Assembly: GCA_045586405.1 (NCBI GenBank)
Contig: JAZNAG010000087.1
Coordinates: 39,478 to 103,477, forward strand
Direction of reading: 5' to 3'
Length of the DNA: 64,000 nt
Source of the DNA: SIG607 sp045586405
GTDB taxonomy: Bacteria > Bacillota > Clostridia > Oscillospirales > Acutalibacteraceae
The translations under genes and the position numbers were made by a program. A model generated the notes under the pieces. It saw only the letters and a program-made list of their open reading frames with translations, did no database searches and was not told where the DNA came from. Below are positions 7,807 through 16,637 of the stretch, in pieces. Every line of letters begins with the position of its first letter. Positions within the stretch are counted from its first letter, which is position 1.

Positions 7807-8426
7807 CCCATTACTTCCTTTATGTATGGATTAAACTCTTTTTCATAAGAAAGTCTTGTGGCTTCGCCGTGGCCGGGATAAACATCATAGTCACCGTTTA
7901 ACTGAGCCAGTCTGATTAGCGAGGAAGCCATACTCTGCACATCGCCGTATGCGAAATCGGTTCTTCCAATGCTGAGTCTGAATAAAGTGTCACCGCTGAA
8001 AAGCCAGTTGTTTATAATGAAACAGCTGCTTCCCATACTGTGACCGGGAGTCCACATAGTTTTTACCTCTATATCGGAAAAATGCAGAGTTTCTTCACCC
8101 GAAAAATTTACATCGGCTTTAAAGGGCTTTAAGGGTACGGAAAATCTCTCAGAAAGATTTATCTCATTATCGTAAAGACCTTTTTCGTCGGCTGAGCTTA
8201 TATAAATTTTACCACCGGTAAGACTTCTCACCTCATCTGCACCGCCAATATGGTCAAAATGATTATGGGTAAGAAGTATAGCAAACTCTTTACCCTGGTT
8301 TTCCCGTATAAATTCTTTTATTTGGGTACACATAGCACCGGGGTCAATAATAATAGCCGTTTTTTTACTTGAAATCAGATATGTATTAACACCCATATCC
8401 GAAACGTTTACAGTGGTTAAATTCAT
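7803..8426 (-). CDS. MBL-fold metal hydrolase (glyoxalase II-like)
   Basis: A 207-residue metallo-beta-lactamase-fold protein with the HNHFDHIGG metal motif (LLTHNHFDHIGGADE), the second His in TPGHSMGSSCF, FSGDTLF and the final YPGHGE. These are the residues for a binuclear metal site as in hydroxyacylglutathione hydrolase-like enzymes; substrate not identifiable. The start at 8426 (MNLTTVNVSDMG) is chosen because GGAGAAAG lies 7 bases upstream; a further in-frame start lies inside dtd. Follows dtd by one base. Confidence 0.87.
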   Translation of the reverse strand: MNLTTVNVSDMGVNTYLISSKKTAIIIDPGAMCTQIKEFIRENQGKEFAILLTHNHFDHIGGADEVRSLTGGKIYISSADEKGLYDNEINLSERFSVPLKPFKADVNFSGEETLHFSDIEVKTMWTPGHSMGSSCFIINNWLFSGDTLFRLSIGRTDFAYGDVQSMASSLIRLAQLNGDYDVYPGHGEATRLSYEKEFNPYIKEVMG

Positions 8427-8427
8427 T

Positions 8428-8883
8428 TTACTTTCTCCAAATCGCAGTATCAAGAACTATTGTTACAGGGCCGTCGTTAAGAAGAGAAATCTTCATGTCT
8501 GCGCCGAAGCTTCCCTTTTCAACATTTATTACGCCGTTTGCCTTTAACAGATCGCAGAATTTTTCGTACTCTGCATTTGCATCATTTGGCGACTTGGCAA
8601 GAGAAAATGACGGACGGTTACCCTTTTTGGTATCAGCACAAAGGGTAAAGTTTGATATGACGAGAATTTCTCCGCCGATATCCTTTACAGATAAGTTCAT
8701 TTTTTCTTCTTCATCGCAGAAAATTCTAAGGGCGGACACCTTTGAAGCAAGTATCTCGGTGTCAAAGCTCGTATCGTCTTCATAAACACCCAGAAGAACA
8801 AGAAGTCCCTCGCCTATTTCTCCGATAATTTCATTATCTACCCTGACGGCAGCATTTTTAACTCTCTGAATTACAGCCTTCAT
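8428..8883 (-). CDS. dtd: D-aminoacyl-tRNA deacylase
   Basis: A 151-residue DTD protein of standard length. MKAVIQRVKNAAVRVD at the N-terminus, the SNFTLCADTKKGNRPSF segment (family S-Q-F-T-L-x-A-D) and the final NDGPVTIVLDT (family N-x-GPVT) form the active site that removes D-amino acids (and Gly mischarged on tRNA-Ala) from tRNA. Its ATG overlaps the rel stop codon by one base; rel-dtd adjacency is common in Firmicutes. Confidence 0.95.
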   Translation of the reverse strand: MKAVIQRVKNAAVRVDNEIIGEIGEGLLVLLGVYEDDTSFDTEILASKVSALRIFCDEEEKMNLSVKDIGGEILVISNFTLCADTKKGNRPSFSLAKSPNDANAEYEKFCDLLKANGVINVEKGSFGADMKISLLNDGPVTIVLDTAIWRK

Positions 8884-11081
8884 TACTGATTAAGCCTTTC
8901 TACATGGAATACGCCGTGAATTTTTTCAAGACGGCTTATAATATTTTTAAGATGCTCTACACCCTCTGCGCTTACAGTAATAAGCGTAATACTGTTGCCG
9001 TTTTTGGTGGGACGGGCATTTATATTGTGCAAAGCGACACGCATATTAACAAGAGCCTGAGAAATATCAAGAATAAGCCCCTGACGGTCAATAGCGGTTA
9101 TTTGAATTGAAGCCAAGAAGTTAGCAGGACGGTTATCTGCCCAGCAAGCAGGAATCCATCTTGCAGGCTCGGCAGCTTCCTCGGTATTCTGCGGAACATT
9201 CAGACAGTCACGCTTATGGATAGAAACGCCGTGACCTCTGGTTATAAAGCCTATTATATCGTCACCGGGAAGCGGTGCACAGCATTTCGAAAACTTGATA
9301 AGACAGTTATCAATACCCTCTACTATAACACCGTCGGTAGCCTTAGAATGTTTATGAGGTACAGTTTCGGGCAAGGTGGTTATAACCTTGTTTTGCTTTG
9401 AAATACGGTTGTAGGTTTCTTTGATATTAGGCAGTATTCTGGCAAGAACAACACCGCCGTAGCCAATAGCAGCATACAGTTCGTCAATATTTTCAAGGCG
9501 CTGTTTTTTAACAATGTCAAGAAGGAATTCTTCAAGCTGCTCATCTTCTTCAAAGACAATACCGTTACGCTTGAATTCCTTTTCAAGCTCGTTTCTGCCG
9601 TTTTCAATATTTTCAGCGCGTTTTTCTTTCTTAAACCAGCTTCTGATTTTAGATTTCGCCTGATTTGTTACGGCAATATTCATCCAATCTCGGCTGGGAC
9701 CGTGACCTGCCTGATTGGTGGTGAGAATTTCAATAATTTCACCTGTTTTAATTACGTGGTTTATAGGTACAATTTTTCCGTCAACCTTAGCGCCCACCAT
9801 TTTTATACCAACAGCAGAGTGAATAGCAAAAGCAAAGTCAACAACCGTAGCACCTGCAGGAAGGTTTATAACGTCACCCTTAGGAGTTACGGCAAAGGTG
9901 TCGTCTTGAGCAAGGTCAACCTTTATACTTCTGATAATTTCAGAAGCATCGCCCGTGTCGGTTTGAGTTTCAAGAATCTGTCTTATCCAGGCAAGCTGAC
10001 TTTCCATACTTGCATCGTTGCCGTGTATACCTGCTTTATATTTCCAGTGCGCAGCAATTCCGTACTCGGCAGTTTCGTGCATTTCTTCGGTTCTTATCTG
10101 TATTTCAAATGGTACGCCCTCTCTGCCTATAACGGTGGTATGAAGAGACTGGTACATATTGGGCTTGGGGGTTGAAATATAGTCCTTAAATCTGTTTGGT
10201 ATAGGGCGGAAAAGGTCGTGTATAATACCAAGTATATTGTAGCAGTTAGCCACGGTATCGGTAATAATACGAACGGCATAAATATCGTATATTTCTTCAA
10301 AGCTTTTGCCCTGAATAAACATTTTTCTGTATATACCGTTTATGGATTTTACACGGCTTTGGAATTCGGTTTTAACATCGGGAATATCTGCCTTTAAGCG
10401 TTCGCTTATTTTCTCCTTTACCGACTGAAGCATAACAGTGCGGTATTTATCGTTACCGCTGAGTAGATTTTCAATTTCTTTATAAGCAACAGGGTCAAGG
10501 TGGGCAATAGAAATATCTTCCAGTTCTTCCTTTATGGGACGAATACCGAGTCTATGAGCAATAGGCGCATAAACCTCAAGGGTTTCAAGAGCTTTATCCC
10601 TTTGCTTTTGCTGCGGCATAAATTCAATGGTACGCATATTATGAAGACGGTCGGCAAGCTTTATCAGAATAACCCTTATATCCTTACCCATAGCTATAAG
10701 CATTTTTCTAATGCTTTCTGCCTGCTGTTCTTCTTTTGAAATAAAGGAAAGACGACCAATTTTAGTAACACCGTCTACAAGCAAGGCCACATCTTGTGAG
10801 AACATTTTTCCTATTTCTTCAACGGTGGTTTCGGTATCTTCAACCGCATCGTGAAGCAAAGCTGCGCATACCGCCTCACTGTCCAGACCTAACTGTGCTA
10901 CTATTTTGGCAACACATACAGGATGGATATAATATTCCTCATTGGATTTTCTCATTTGGCCTTTGTGTACTTTTACGCAAAACTCAAATGCCTTTTTAAT
11001 CATCTTGTAATCGAAAGGAATATTTTGACTTTTCAGATAATTTTCAAAACTCTCAAAATCTTTCTCATAGGTACATTCCAT
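8883..11081 (-). CDS. rel: Bifunctional (p)ppGpp synthetase/hydrolase Rel
   Basis: A 732-residue long RelA/SpoT homologue. Domain order: HD hydrolase (HPVCVAKIVAQLGLD, AALLHDAVEDT, LADRLHNMRTI), synthetase (YDIYAVRIITDTVANCYN, PNRFKDYISTPKPNMYQSLHTTV), TGS at about 390-450 (FAVTPKGDVINLPAGATVVDFAFAIH), a Cys-rich segment with SKCCAPLPGDDIIGFITRGHGVSIHKRDC, and a C-terminal ACT domain. HD residues are intact, so both synthesis and hydrolysis of the alarmone are expected. GGGGGTG ribosome site; 4 bases after recJ. Confidence 0.96.
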   Translation of the reverse strand: MECTYEKDFESFENYLKSQNIPFDYKMIKKAFEFCVKVHKGQMRKSNEEYYIHPVCVAKIVAQLGLDSEAVCAALLHDAVEDTETTVEEIGKMFSQDVALLVDGVTKIGRLSFISKEEQQAESIRKMLIAMGKDIRVILIKLADRLHNMRTIEFMPQQKQRDKALETLEVYAPIAHRLGIRPIKEELEDISIAHLDPVAYKEIENLLSGNDKYRTVMLQSVKEKISERLKADIPDVKTEFQSRVKSINGIYRKMFIQGKSFEEIYDIYAVRIITDTVANCYNILGIIHDLFRPIPNRFKDYISTPKPNMYQSLHTTVIGREGVPFEIQIRTEEMHETAEYGIAAHWKYKAGIHGNDASMESQLAWIRQILETQTDTGDASEIIRSIKVDLAQDDTFAVTPKGDVINLPAGATVVDFAFAIHSAVGIKMVGAKVDGKIVPINHVIKTGEIIEILTTNQAGHGPSRDWMNIAVTNQAKSKIRSWFKKEKRAENIENGRNELEKEFKRNGIVFEEDEQLEEFLLDIVKKQRLENIDELYAAIGYGGVVLARILPNIKETYNRISKQNKVITTLPETVPHKHSKATDGVIVEGIDNCLIKFSKCCAPLPGDDIIGFITRGHGVSIHKRDCLNVPQNTEEAAEPARWIPACWADNRPANFLASIQITAIDRQGLILDISQALVNMRVALHNINARPTKNGNSITLITVSAEGVEHLKNIISRLEKIHGVFHVERLNQ

Positions 11082-11085
11082 AAGC

Positions 11086-13092
11086 TCACCCCCTTATTCT
11101 TTTAAGTATTTCTGACTGTTCAAGGTCTACCTTACTGCCCACATTTATCACCGACAGTATTTCAACGCCGTTATCGTTTGTTCTTGAAATCAAAGACATT
11201 TCAGCAAGAATATCGAGTATAATTTTCACCTTTGCTATGTCTATACTGCCTGAAAGGCGTTGAATAATGCCTTCGGTAATACAAGGTTCTCGGTAGATAT
11301 ATTTATAAACCGTTCTGCACTCTTCAATAGTAGGACAATAAAGACTGTAATCCTTAACCTCTCCACCCGAAAAATCATCGTAAGCCGCAAGTTGACAGGC
11401 AAGATTTTCATCGTTAAAACCTGCATAACGGTAGTCTTTGATTTGTATTGAAAGATATTCCTTTGAGTTATACAAATTTGTTTCAAGTACTACTGCAATA
11501 TCAAGAAATTCGCCTTTTTTAAACGGGAACGCCTTTTCTTCACAAGAAAACAGCATAGCCTGAAAAGCCACTGCACCCTTTACAAAGGAAATTTTCAAAT
11601 GCTTACCGTTACCAACCGGTGTGATTTTTTCTATCTGCACGGCAAGTAAGGCAAAAATAGGAACATTGTTACCCGTGCCAAAGGGCTGAAGCATATCAAG
11701 GGCATAAACAAGGTCAATACTCAGCGCCGCAGGATTTAATTTACAGTCCAGTTTAAGTACAGGCGCGACAGGTTTTAAACTTTTAGCATATTCATTGATT
11801 TTTGTTCTGAAAGCTACGATATTTTCTTTTTTAACGGTTAGCCCTGCCGCCTGTTCGTGACCGCCGAATTTTTCAGTATATGCTTCGGCAGATTTTACGG
11901 CTTCATAAAGAGAGAAGCCTTCAAGACTTCTGCCCGAACCGTGAGCTACATCACCGTCGGTGCTGAGTACTATTGCAGGCTTGCCGTAGTGCTCACAAAT
12001 TCGTGAAGCCACAATACCCACAATGCCGTGATGCCAGTTTTCACCGGCAACCACTATCACTCTGTCTTTATAAAGACCTTGAGCCTCAATAATATTTTGA
12101 GCCTCACGGTAGATTTCTTTTTCGGTTTCTTGACGGGAAATGTTTTCGGCATTTATCTCTTCTGCAAGAGCCGTTGCTGTTTCTTTTGAATCCGAAGTCA
12201 AAAGCTTTAAAGCACGCTCTGCACTACCCATTCTGCCTGCCGCATTTATTCTGGGAACAAGGCCGAAAGAAATTCTGCCGACTGATAGTTTATCGTTGTC
12301 AAGACCTGCAACCTTAATAAGAGCGTCAATACCGGTGCGGCGCTGGTTTTTTATTATATCAAAGCCTGTTTTAACAAAGCAGCGGTTCTCACTTGTTAAA
12401 GGCATTACGTCACCTACCGTACCAAGTGCAACAAGGTCGCCGTACTTATATATCATTTCCTCGGGCATAGCATCCTCAATAGCGCAAACAAGCATAAAAG
12501 CAACTGCTACGCCGCAAATATCTTTAAACTCGCTTGAGTCGTCTTTTCTGTGAGGATCAACAACAGCAACAGCGTCAGGTATTTCTTCAGGCGGTAAGTG
12601 GTGGTCGGTAACAACAACATCAATGCCGAGAGACACAGCATAATCAATTTCCTCTTTACAGGAAATTCCGTTATCTACAGTAACTATCAAATTAACGCCC
12701 TTGGTTTTAAGAACATCTATGGCAGGTTTATTCATACCATAGCCCTCATTAAAGCGGTCAGGAATATGATAGATTACATCTGCCCCTTTTTCTGTCAGAT
12801 ACAAAAACAGCAGAGCGGTAGCGGTAACACCGTCACAGTCATAGTCGCCGTAAATAGCTATTTTTTCACCGTTTTCTATAGCTTCATTTATGCGCTGTGC
12901 CGCCTTATCCATATCACGAAGTTCAAGAGGATGAGCAAAAACAGGCTCATCTGACAAAAACTCTTCAAGAAGTGCAGGATCATCATAGCCTCTTGACGAA
13001 GCTATCATAGCAACAAACGGGTCGATATCACATTCTTCGGCTAACATTTTGGCAAGTTCTTTGTCAACACTTGCAATTTCCCATTTTTTCAT
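11086..13092 (-). CDS. recJ: Single-stranded-DNA-specific exonuclease RecJ
   Basis: A 668-residue RecJ with all DHH motifs: IYGDYDCDGVTATAL, TVDNGIS, VVTDHHLPP, and the DHHA1 part with INAAGRMG, HGSGRSLEGFSL and FGGHEQAAG. It degrades ssDNA 5' to 3' in recombination and mismatch repair. The ATG at 13092 (MKKWEIASVDKE) is preceded by GGGGGGGCAGGAAGT; an upstream in-frame reading would place that run inside the protein and is rejected. First gene of recJ-rel-dtd-MBL-hemZ, with its own promoter. A C-terminal extension of about 100 residues beyond the OB domain is typical of Firmicute RecJ. Confidence 0.95.
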   Translation of the reverse strand: MKKWEIASVDKELAKMLAEECDIDPFVAMIASSRGYDDPALLEEFLSDEPVFAHPLELRDMDKAAQRINEAIENGEKIAIYGDYDCDGVTATALLFLYLTEKGADVIYHIPDRFNEGYGMNKPAIDVLKTKGVNLIVTVDNGISCKEEIDYAVSLGIDVVVTDHHLPPEEIPDAVAVVDPHRKDDSSEFKDICGVAVAFMLVCAIEDAMPEEMIYKYGDLVALGTVGDVMPLTSENRCFVKTGFDIIKNQRRTGIDALIKVAGLDNDKLSVGRISFGLVPRINAAGRMGSAERALKLLTSDSKETATALAEEINAENISRQETEKEIYREAQNIIEAQGLYKDRVIVVAGENWHHGIVGIVASRICEHYGKPAIVLSTDGDVAHGSGRSLEGFSLYEAVKSAEAYTEKFGGHEQAAGLTVKKENIVAFRTKINEYAKSLKPVAPVLKLDCKLNPAALSIDLVYALDMLQPFGTGNNVPIFALLAVQIEKITPVGNGKHLKISFVKGAVAFQAMLFSCEEKAFPFKKGEFLDIAVVLETNLYNSKEYLSIQIKDYRYAGFNDENLACQLAAYDDFSGGEVKDYSLYCPTIEECRTVYKYIYREPCITEGIIQRLSGSIDIAKVKIILDILAEMSLISRTNDNGVEILSVINVGSKVDLEQSEILKRIRG

Positions 13093-13153
13093 ACTTCCTG
13101 CCCCCCCTTCAAAAAAAGCAAACATTCACCCAATATAATTACATTTAATATAT

Positions 13154-13182
13154 ATTTTATCATAAATATGTCTGTTTTGCAA
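13154..13182 (-). promoter_or_regulatory. Sigma-A promoter for the recJ-rel-dtd-hemZ operon
   Basis: Minus strand TTGCAA (13177-13182), 17-base spacer, TAAAAT (13154-13159), about 60 bases upstream of recJ. The -35 box begins next to the U-tract of the terminator of the preceding operon. Confidence 0.7.
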
Positions 13183-13183
13183 C

Positions 13184-13209
13184 AAAAAAAGAACGGCTTA
13201 ACGCCGTTC
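13184..13209 (-). terminator. Intrinsic terminator of the miaB-to-HAD operon
   Basis: GAACGGC/GCCGTTC 7-bp stem (13209-13203 with 13197-13191) and 5-base loop, then seven T on the minus strand, 10 bases past the HAD stop codon. Confidence 0.85.
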
Positions 13210-13217
13210 CTTTATCA

Positions 13218-14048
13218 TTATAAATCAAGGGTTTTAAGATATTCTATAAAGCCTGCAACAGCGCCGTCAACACAGTCGCAAGAAACAAAGTCAACATGCT
13301 TTTTAATATCATCAGGGCTGCCGCTCGGACAACAGGAAACCCCTGCCGTATCAAGCATTTCCACATCGTTATAATAATCGCCTATTGCAAAGGTTTTTCC
13401 CTTTTCAATACCGAGTATTTTTCTTAAATTTTCAAGTCCGAAACCTTTATGAGCACCACCCGGTAATTGCTCAAAACCGCGATAAGATTTACCGTCAAGT
13501 TCAAAAGTAGCCCACGTAAAACTTGAATTAACAAACTCTCTTTCCTTTGCCATTTCTTCGAGTTTTTCATCCGGAAATCCTGCGTAATACATACACATAG
13601 CCTTGTTCCATTTAAGGTCTTTGACATCTTCGTATGTAGCCGTTACGGGTTTCAAGTGTTCGTAATCACAATGCTCTTTACAAGCCGAGCTGTAATTTAT
13701 AAGATACACGGTTTTGCCGCAAAAAATTTCGACGCCCATATCGGGAAAACGCTCAAGAACTTCTTTAAAAAAGGTTTTATCTTCTTCGGGAAGGTGACAT
13801 TCCGCCACAGGCGACTCGGTAGCATATTCATAAACCATACCGCCGTTATAAACTATTGAATATTTCAAATCTTTGAAATTTTTAACCAGATGGTCAATAG
13901 CCATTGAACAACGTCCTGTTGCAATTACAAAAGTACCGCCGAGATTTATAAATTCCTCTATTGCCGCATAGTTTTTCGGGTTAATATACCCCTTATCCAT
14001 TAGCGTTCCGTCCATATCCGAAGCTAATAAACAATTTTTAAATTTCAT
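13218..14048 (-). CDS. Cof-type HAD-IIB family phosphatase
   Basis: A 276-residue HAD hydrolase: nucleophile motif LLASDMDGTLMDKG at residues 7-20, VIATGR as motif II, a cap domain of the IIB type, the lysine in GAHKGFGLENL and motif IV AIGDYYNDVEML. Members dephosphorylate small sugar phosphates, pyridoxal phosphate or flavin nucleotides; the substrate here cannot be read from sequence. Its ATG overlaps the rluD stop by one base and has GGAG upstream. Last gene of the operon. Confidence 0.88.
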   Translation of the reverse strand: MKFKNCLLASDMDGTLMDKGYINPKNYAAIEEFINLGGTFVIATGRCSMAIDHLVKNFKDLKYSIVYNGGMVYEYATESPVAECHLPEEDKTFFKEVLERFPDMGVEIFCGKTVYLINYSSACKEHCDYEHLKPVTATYEDVKDLKWNKAMCMYYAGFPDEKLEEMAKEREFVNSSFTWATFELDGKSYRGFEQLPGGAHKGFGLENLRKILGIEKGKTFAIGDYYNDVEMLDTAGVSCCPSGSPDDIKKHVDFVSCDCVDGAVAGFIEYLKTLDL

Positions 14049-14950
14049 TATTTTATCTCCTCTAAAAATGCCGTGAAATAAGGAGGAAGTTCACTTGTAA
14101 ACTCCATATACTCCTTAGTTGTGGGGTGAATAAATCCTATTTTTCTGGCGTGCAGACATTGACCGCCAAGTTTTTTAATAACCTTTCTCGGTCCGTAAAC
14201 CTCGTCGCCTGCCACCGCATAACCGATATAAGACATATGCACTCTTATCTGATGCGTTCTGCCAGTTTCAAGTTTTAAAGCTATATGAGTAAAGCCGTTA
14301 AGCCTTGAAATAACTCTGTAATGAGTAGTAGCATCTCTTGAGGCTATGGGTGTCACCGCCATCTGCTTACGCTTTGTAGGGTGTCTGCCAATAGGCGCAT
14401 TTACGGTTCCGCTATCCTTTTTAACGTTGCCGTAAACCACCGCTTCATATTCTCTGGTAAAAGAATGTTCCTTTATTTGACTAGCCAAAAAATTATGAGC
14501 ATTATCGTTTTTTGCCACAATAAGCAAACCGCTTGTATCCTTATCTATACGGTGAACAATACCGGGACGCGCTACACCGCCGATACCCGAAAGGCTATCA
14601 CCGCAATGATAAAGAAGCGCGGAAACCAAAGTGTTTTCTCTCTGCCCTGCCGCAGGATGAACCACCATACCTTTTGGTTTATTTACAACAAGCAGGTCAT
14701 CATCCTCATAGATTATATCAAGAGGTATGTTTTGAGGTTCTACCTTGTCTTCCACAGGATCGGGAACGATAATTTTAACGGTATCGCCCACCTTTACCTT
14801 AGCATTTTTAGAAGCCGCAACGGTATTCAGAAAAACATTGCCGTCAGCAATAAGCTTAGCCGCAAAAGAGCGCGTAATATCTGCTGTTTCAGCCACTATA
14901 ACATCAATACGACGGCTTTCGCCGTCATATATAAGATCAAATTCTTGCAT
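14048..14950 (-). CDS. rluD: RluA-family 23S rRNA pseudouridine synthase (YlyB-like)
   Basis: A 300-residue protein with an N-terminal S4 domain (about 10-75; SFAAKLIADGNVFLNTV) and the RluA catalytic domain carrying PGIVHRIDKDTSGLLIVAKN, where the Asp is the nucleophile, then LETGRTHQIRVHMSYIG. In B. subtilis the equivalent, ylyB, also follows lspA. Start is uncertain: the ATG at 14950 (MQEFDLIY) and a GTG at 14965 are both inside lspA and neither has a good ribosome site, so translation is probably coupled to lspA. Confidence 0.9.
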   Translation of the reverse strand: MQEFDLIYDGESRRIDVIVAETADITRSFAAKLIADGNVFLNTVAASKNAKVKVGDTVKIIVPDPVEDKVEPQNIPLDIIYEDDDLLVVNKPKGMVVHPAAGQRENTLVSALLYHCGDSLSGIGGVARPGIVHRIDKDTSGLLIVAKNDNAHNFLASQIKEHSFTREYEAVVYGNVKKDSGTVNAPIGRHPTKRKQMAVTPIASRDATTHYRVISRLNGFTHIALKLETGRTHQIRVHMSYIGYAVAGDEVYGPRKVIKKLGGQCLHARKIGFIHPTTKEYMEFTSELPPYFTAFLEEIK

Positions 14951-15419
14951 TTTTTCTGCGGTCACTTGCCATATCTACAACAAAGTACAACACAAGAAGC
15001 GCCGCACCTACAACAATAGCACAGTCGGCTATATTAAATACAGGAAATTTCATGAATTCAAGATGAATAAAGTCAACAACCTCACCGCCGTTGAAAATAC
15101 GGTCTATCATATTACCAAGACCGCCCGACAGCACAAGTGTAATAGCCCAAAACAGCAATTTATTCTTAATGCCATGTTTTAAAAGAAGGGCAAAGCATAT
15201 AATCATAACAATAATGGTAACAGAGAGTAAAATCCAAGTATAGCCTTCTAAAAAGCCCCATGCGCCTCCCTTATTATTGATATGCCAAAAGCCTATAAAA
15301 CCCGGAATAAAGTCTGCGTCGGCGCCAAGAGGCATATTCTGCACAACGATATATTTAGTTATCTGGTCAAGTGCTAAAAATACTACGCCTATAATAACGG
15401 CAAGAACATAACTGGTCAT
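14937..15419 (-). CDS. lspA: Lipoprotein signal peptidase (signal peptidase II)
   Basis: A 160-residue membrane aspartyl protease with four transmembrane helices. NKGGAWGFLEG is the conserved N-x-G-x-A/W-F region, and the catalytic Asp pair lies in GGLGNMIDRIFNGGEVVDFIH and FPVFNIADCAIVVG. It cleaves prolipoproteins such as the amidase lipoprotein encoded at 54779-56392. A good AAGGAG site precedes the ATG. It overlaps rluD by 14 bases. Confidence 0.96.
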   Translation of the reverse strand: MTSYVLAVIIGVVFLALDQITKYIVVQNMPLGADADFIPGFIGFWHINNKGGAWGFLEGYTWILLSVTIIVMIICFALLLKHGIKNKLLFWAITLVLSGGLGNMIDRIFNGGEVVDFIHLEFMKFPVFNIADCAIVVGAALLVLYFVVDMASDRRKNARI

Positions 15420-15434
15420 CTGGTTTTCTCCTTA

Positions 15435-16175
15435 TCAAACATACTTACTGTATTTTAAAATCAAACGCCCTTTTTTAGTTGTTTCAGAGGATGGGCTGAG
15501 AAGGAATTTTCCTTCGCCTCTGATAGAAATTTTTGCATCCATCGGCACAATAGCTGTAACCTTATCGTTTACTAAAGCATTTACAGAAACTCTTTTTTCA
15601 AGTATTATTTCTTTTGCTTTTTCTCTTGAGGTACCGATAAGCGCGGCAACTATGCAATCAAGCCTGAAAGATGCAACGGTATCTGTAAATTCCTTCAAAG
15701 TTGCAGATAGGGGTAACGGACAGGAAAAGCCTTCGGTGATAGTTACACCCACACCGCCTACCTTTTCTATCTGCAAAGCAATATATTTGCTCACATTTTC
15801 TGCAACAAAAGCAACCGTTCTGCCCTCTTCGCAAAGAATATCTCCAATACTTTCTCTGGTAATACCAAGAGACATAAATGTTCCCAAAAAGTCTTTATGA
15901 GAAAGCTTATCGCACTTTCTGTAGGTAAAGGTGAAACTTTTCAAAACACCCGTTTGTGCACCGCTTTCGCACCAGTCGGGAAGCGATATAAAAAAGCGCC
16001 GCTCGGCATCTTCATATCCGCCGAAAAAGTCATACCTTTCCCCTTTCAAACAGGAAAGGAGCTTTACCTTTGCAATTTCGCTTTCACTCAAAAAACCTAC
16101 CGCTTTAAAAACGCCGGTAACATTTTTAAGCCGTATAGCATCATCTATGCGCGAGAAAAGAATTTGTTCATCCAT
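15435..16175 (-). CDS. ylmH: YlmH-family S4-domain RNA-binding protein
   Basis: A 246-residue YlmH protein: N-terminal helical part, a central domain with GGYEDAERRFF and HKDFLGTFMSLGITRESIGDIL, and a C-terminal S4 domain at about 170-235 (SFRLDCIVAALIGTSREKAKEIILEKRVSVN). It belongs to the ylm division cluster beside sepF; B. subtilis YlmH has been linked to rescue of stalled 50S complexes. The sequence around its start is TTGATG: the ATG at 16175 shares its A with the sepF TGA stop, so I use it rather than the TTG at 16178. Confidence 0.9.
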   Translation of the reverse strand: MDEQILFSRIDDAIRLKNVTGVFKAVGFLSESEIAKVKLLSCLKGERYDFFGGYEDAERRFFISLPDWCESGAQTGVLKSFTFTYRKCDKLSHKDFLGTFMSLGITRESIGDILCEEGRTVAFVAENVSKYIALQIEKVGGVGVTITEGFSCPLPLSATLKEFTDTVASFRLDCIVAALIGTSREKAKEIILEKRVSVNALVNDKVTAIVPMDAKISIRGEGKFLLSPSSETTKKGRLILKYSKYV

Positions 16176-16615
16176 CAATAACTGCTGTCACCGTATTCTT
16201 CAGCAAAAGCATCGCCGTTTACATCAACATCGGAAGGAGCAATAACAAAGGTATTGTATGCTGCTTTTCTAATAGTACCGTTTTTAGCATAAGCGACACC
16301 CGAAAGAAAATCTAAAATACGACGAGAAAGGTCACGGTCAGATTTTTCAAGATTAAGCACTACGGTTTTCTTAGCGCAGTAATGGTCAGCTATTGAGGTT
16401 ACATCCTCAAAACGCTCGGGTTTTACAAGAACAACCTGCATATTGCCACCGGTGAAAGGCACAGTCTTACTCTTGCGTTCTGAACGCAAAATATCTCTCT
16501 TGGGCTGTTCCTTTCTTGCAGGCTCAGTATATTCTTCCTCTTCTGCAACATTTTCTTCTTCGTAATCCTCATCGGATACATTCATAATGTTTTTAATACC
16601 ATCCCATAAACTCAT
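16175..16615 (-). CDS. sepF: Cell division protein SepF
   Basis: A 146-residue SepF: N-terminal amphipathic membrane anchor (MSLWDGIKNIMN), an acidic/charged linker of about 50 residues, and the C-terminal SepF fold with MQVVLVKPERFEDVTSIADHY, VVLNLEKSDRDLSRRILDFLSGVAYAKNGTI and FVIAPSDVDV. It tethers FtsZ to the membrane and bends it at the septum. AAGGAG ribosome site. The order yggS-sepF-ylmH parallels ylmE-sepF(ylmF)-ylmG-ylmH of B. subtilis, with ylmG missing. Confidence 0.96.
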   Translation of the reverse strand: MSLWDGIKNIMNVSDEDYEEENVAEEEEYTEPARKEQPKRDILRSERKSKTVPFTGGNMQVVLVKPERFEDVTSIADHYCAKKTVVLNLEKSDRDLSRRILDFLSGVAYAKNGTIRKAAYNTFVIAPSDVDVNGDAFAEEYGDSSY

Positions 16616-16637
16616 ATTTTTTATCTCCTTTTATTTT

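Noticed and set aside
13093..13125. Run of seven G upstream of recJ as a phase-variable tract within the coding region
   Set aside because: The run lies before the ATG at 13092 and works as part of the purine-rich ribosome site; it is coding only if an unsupported upstream start is used.
14381..15182. Overlapping plus-strand frames opposite rluD and lspA
   Set aside because: Shadows of two conserved genes with intact motifs on the minus strand.
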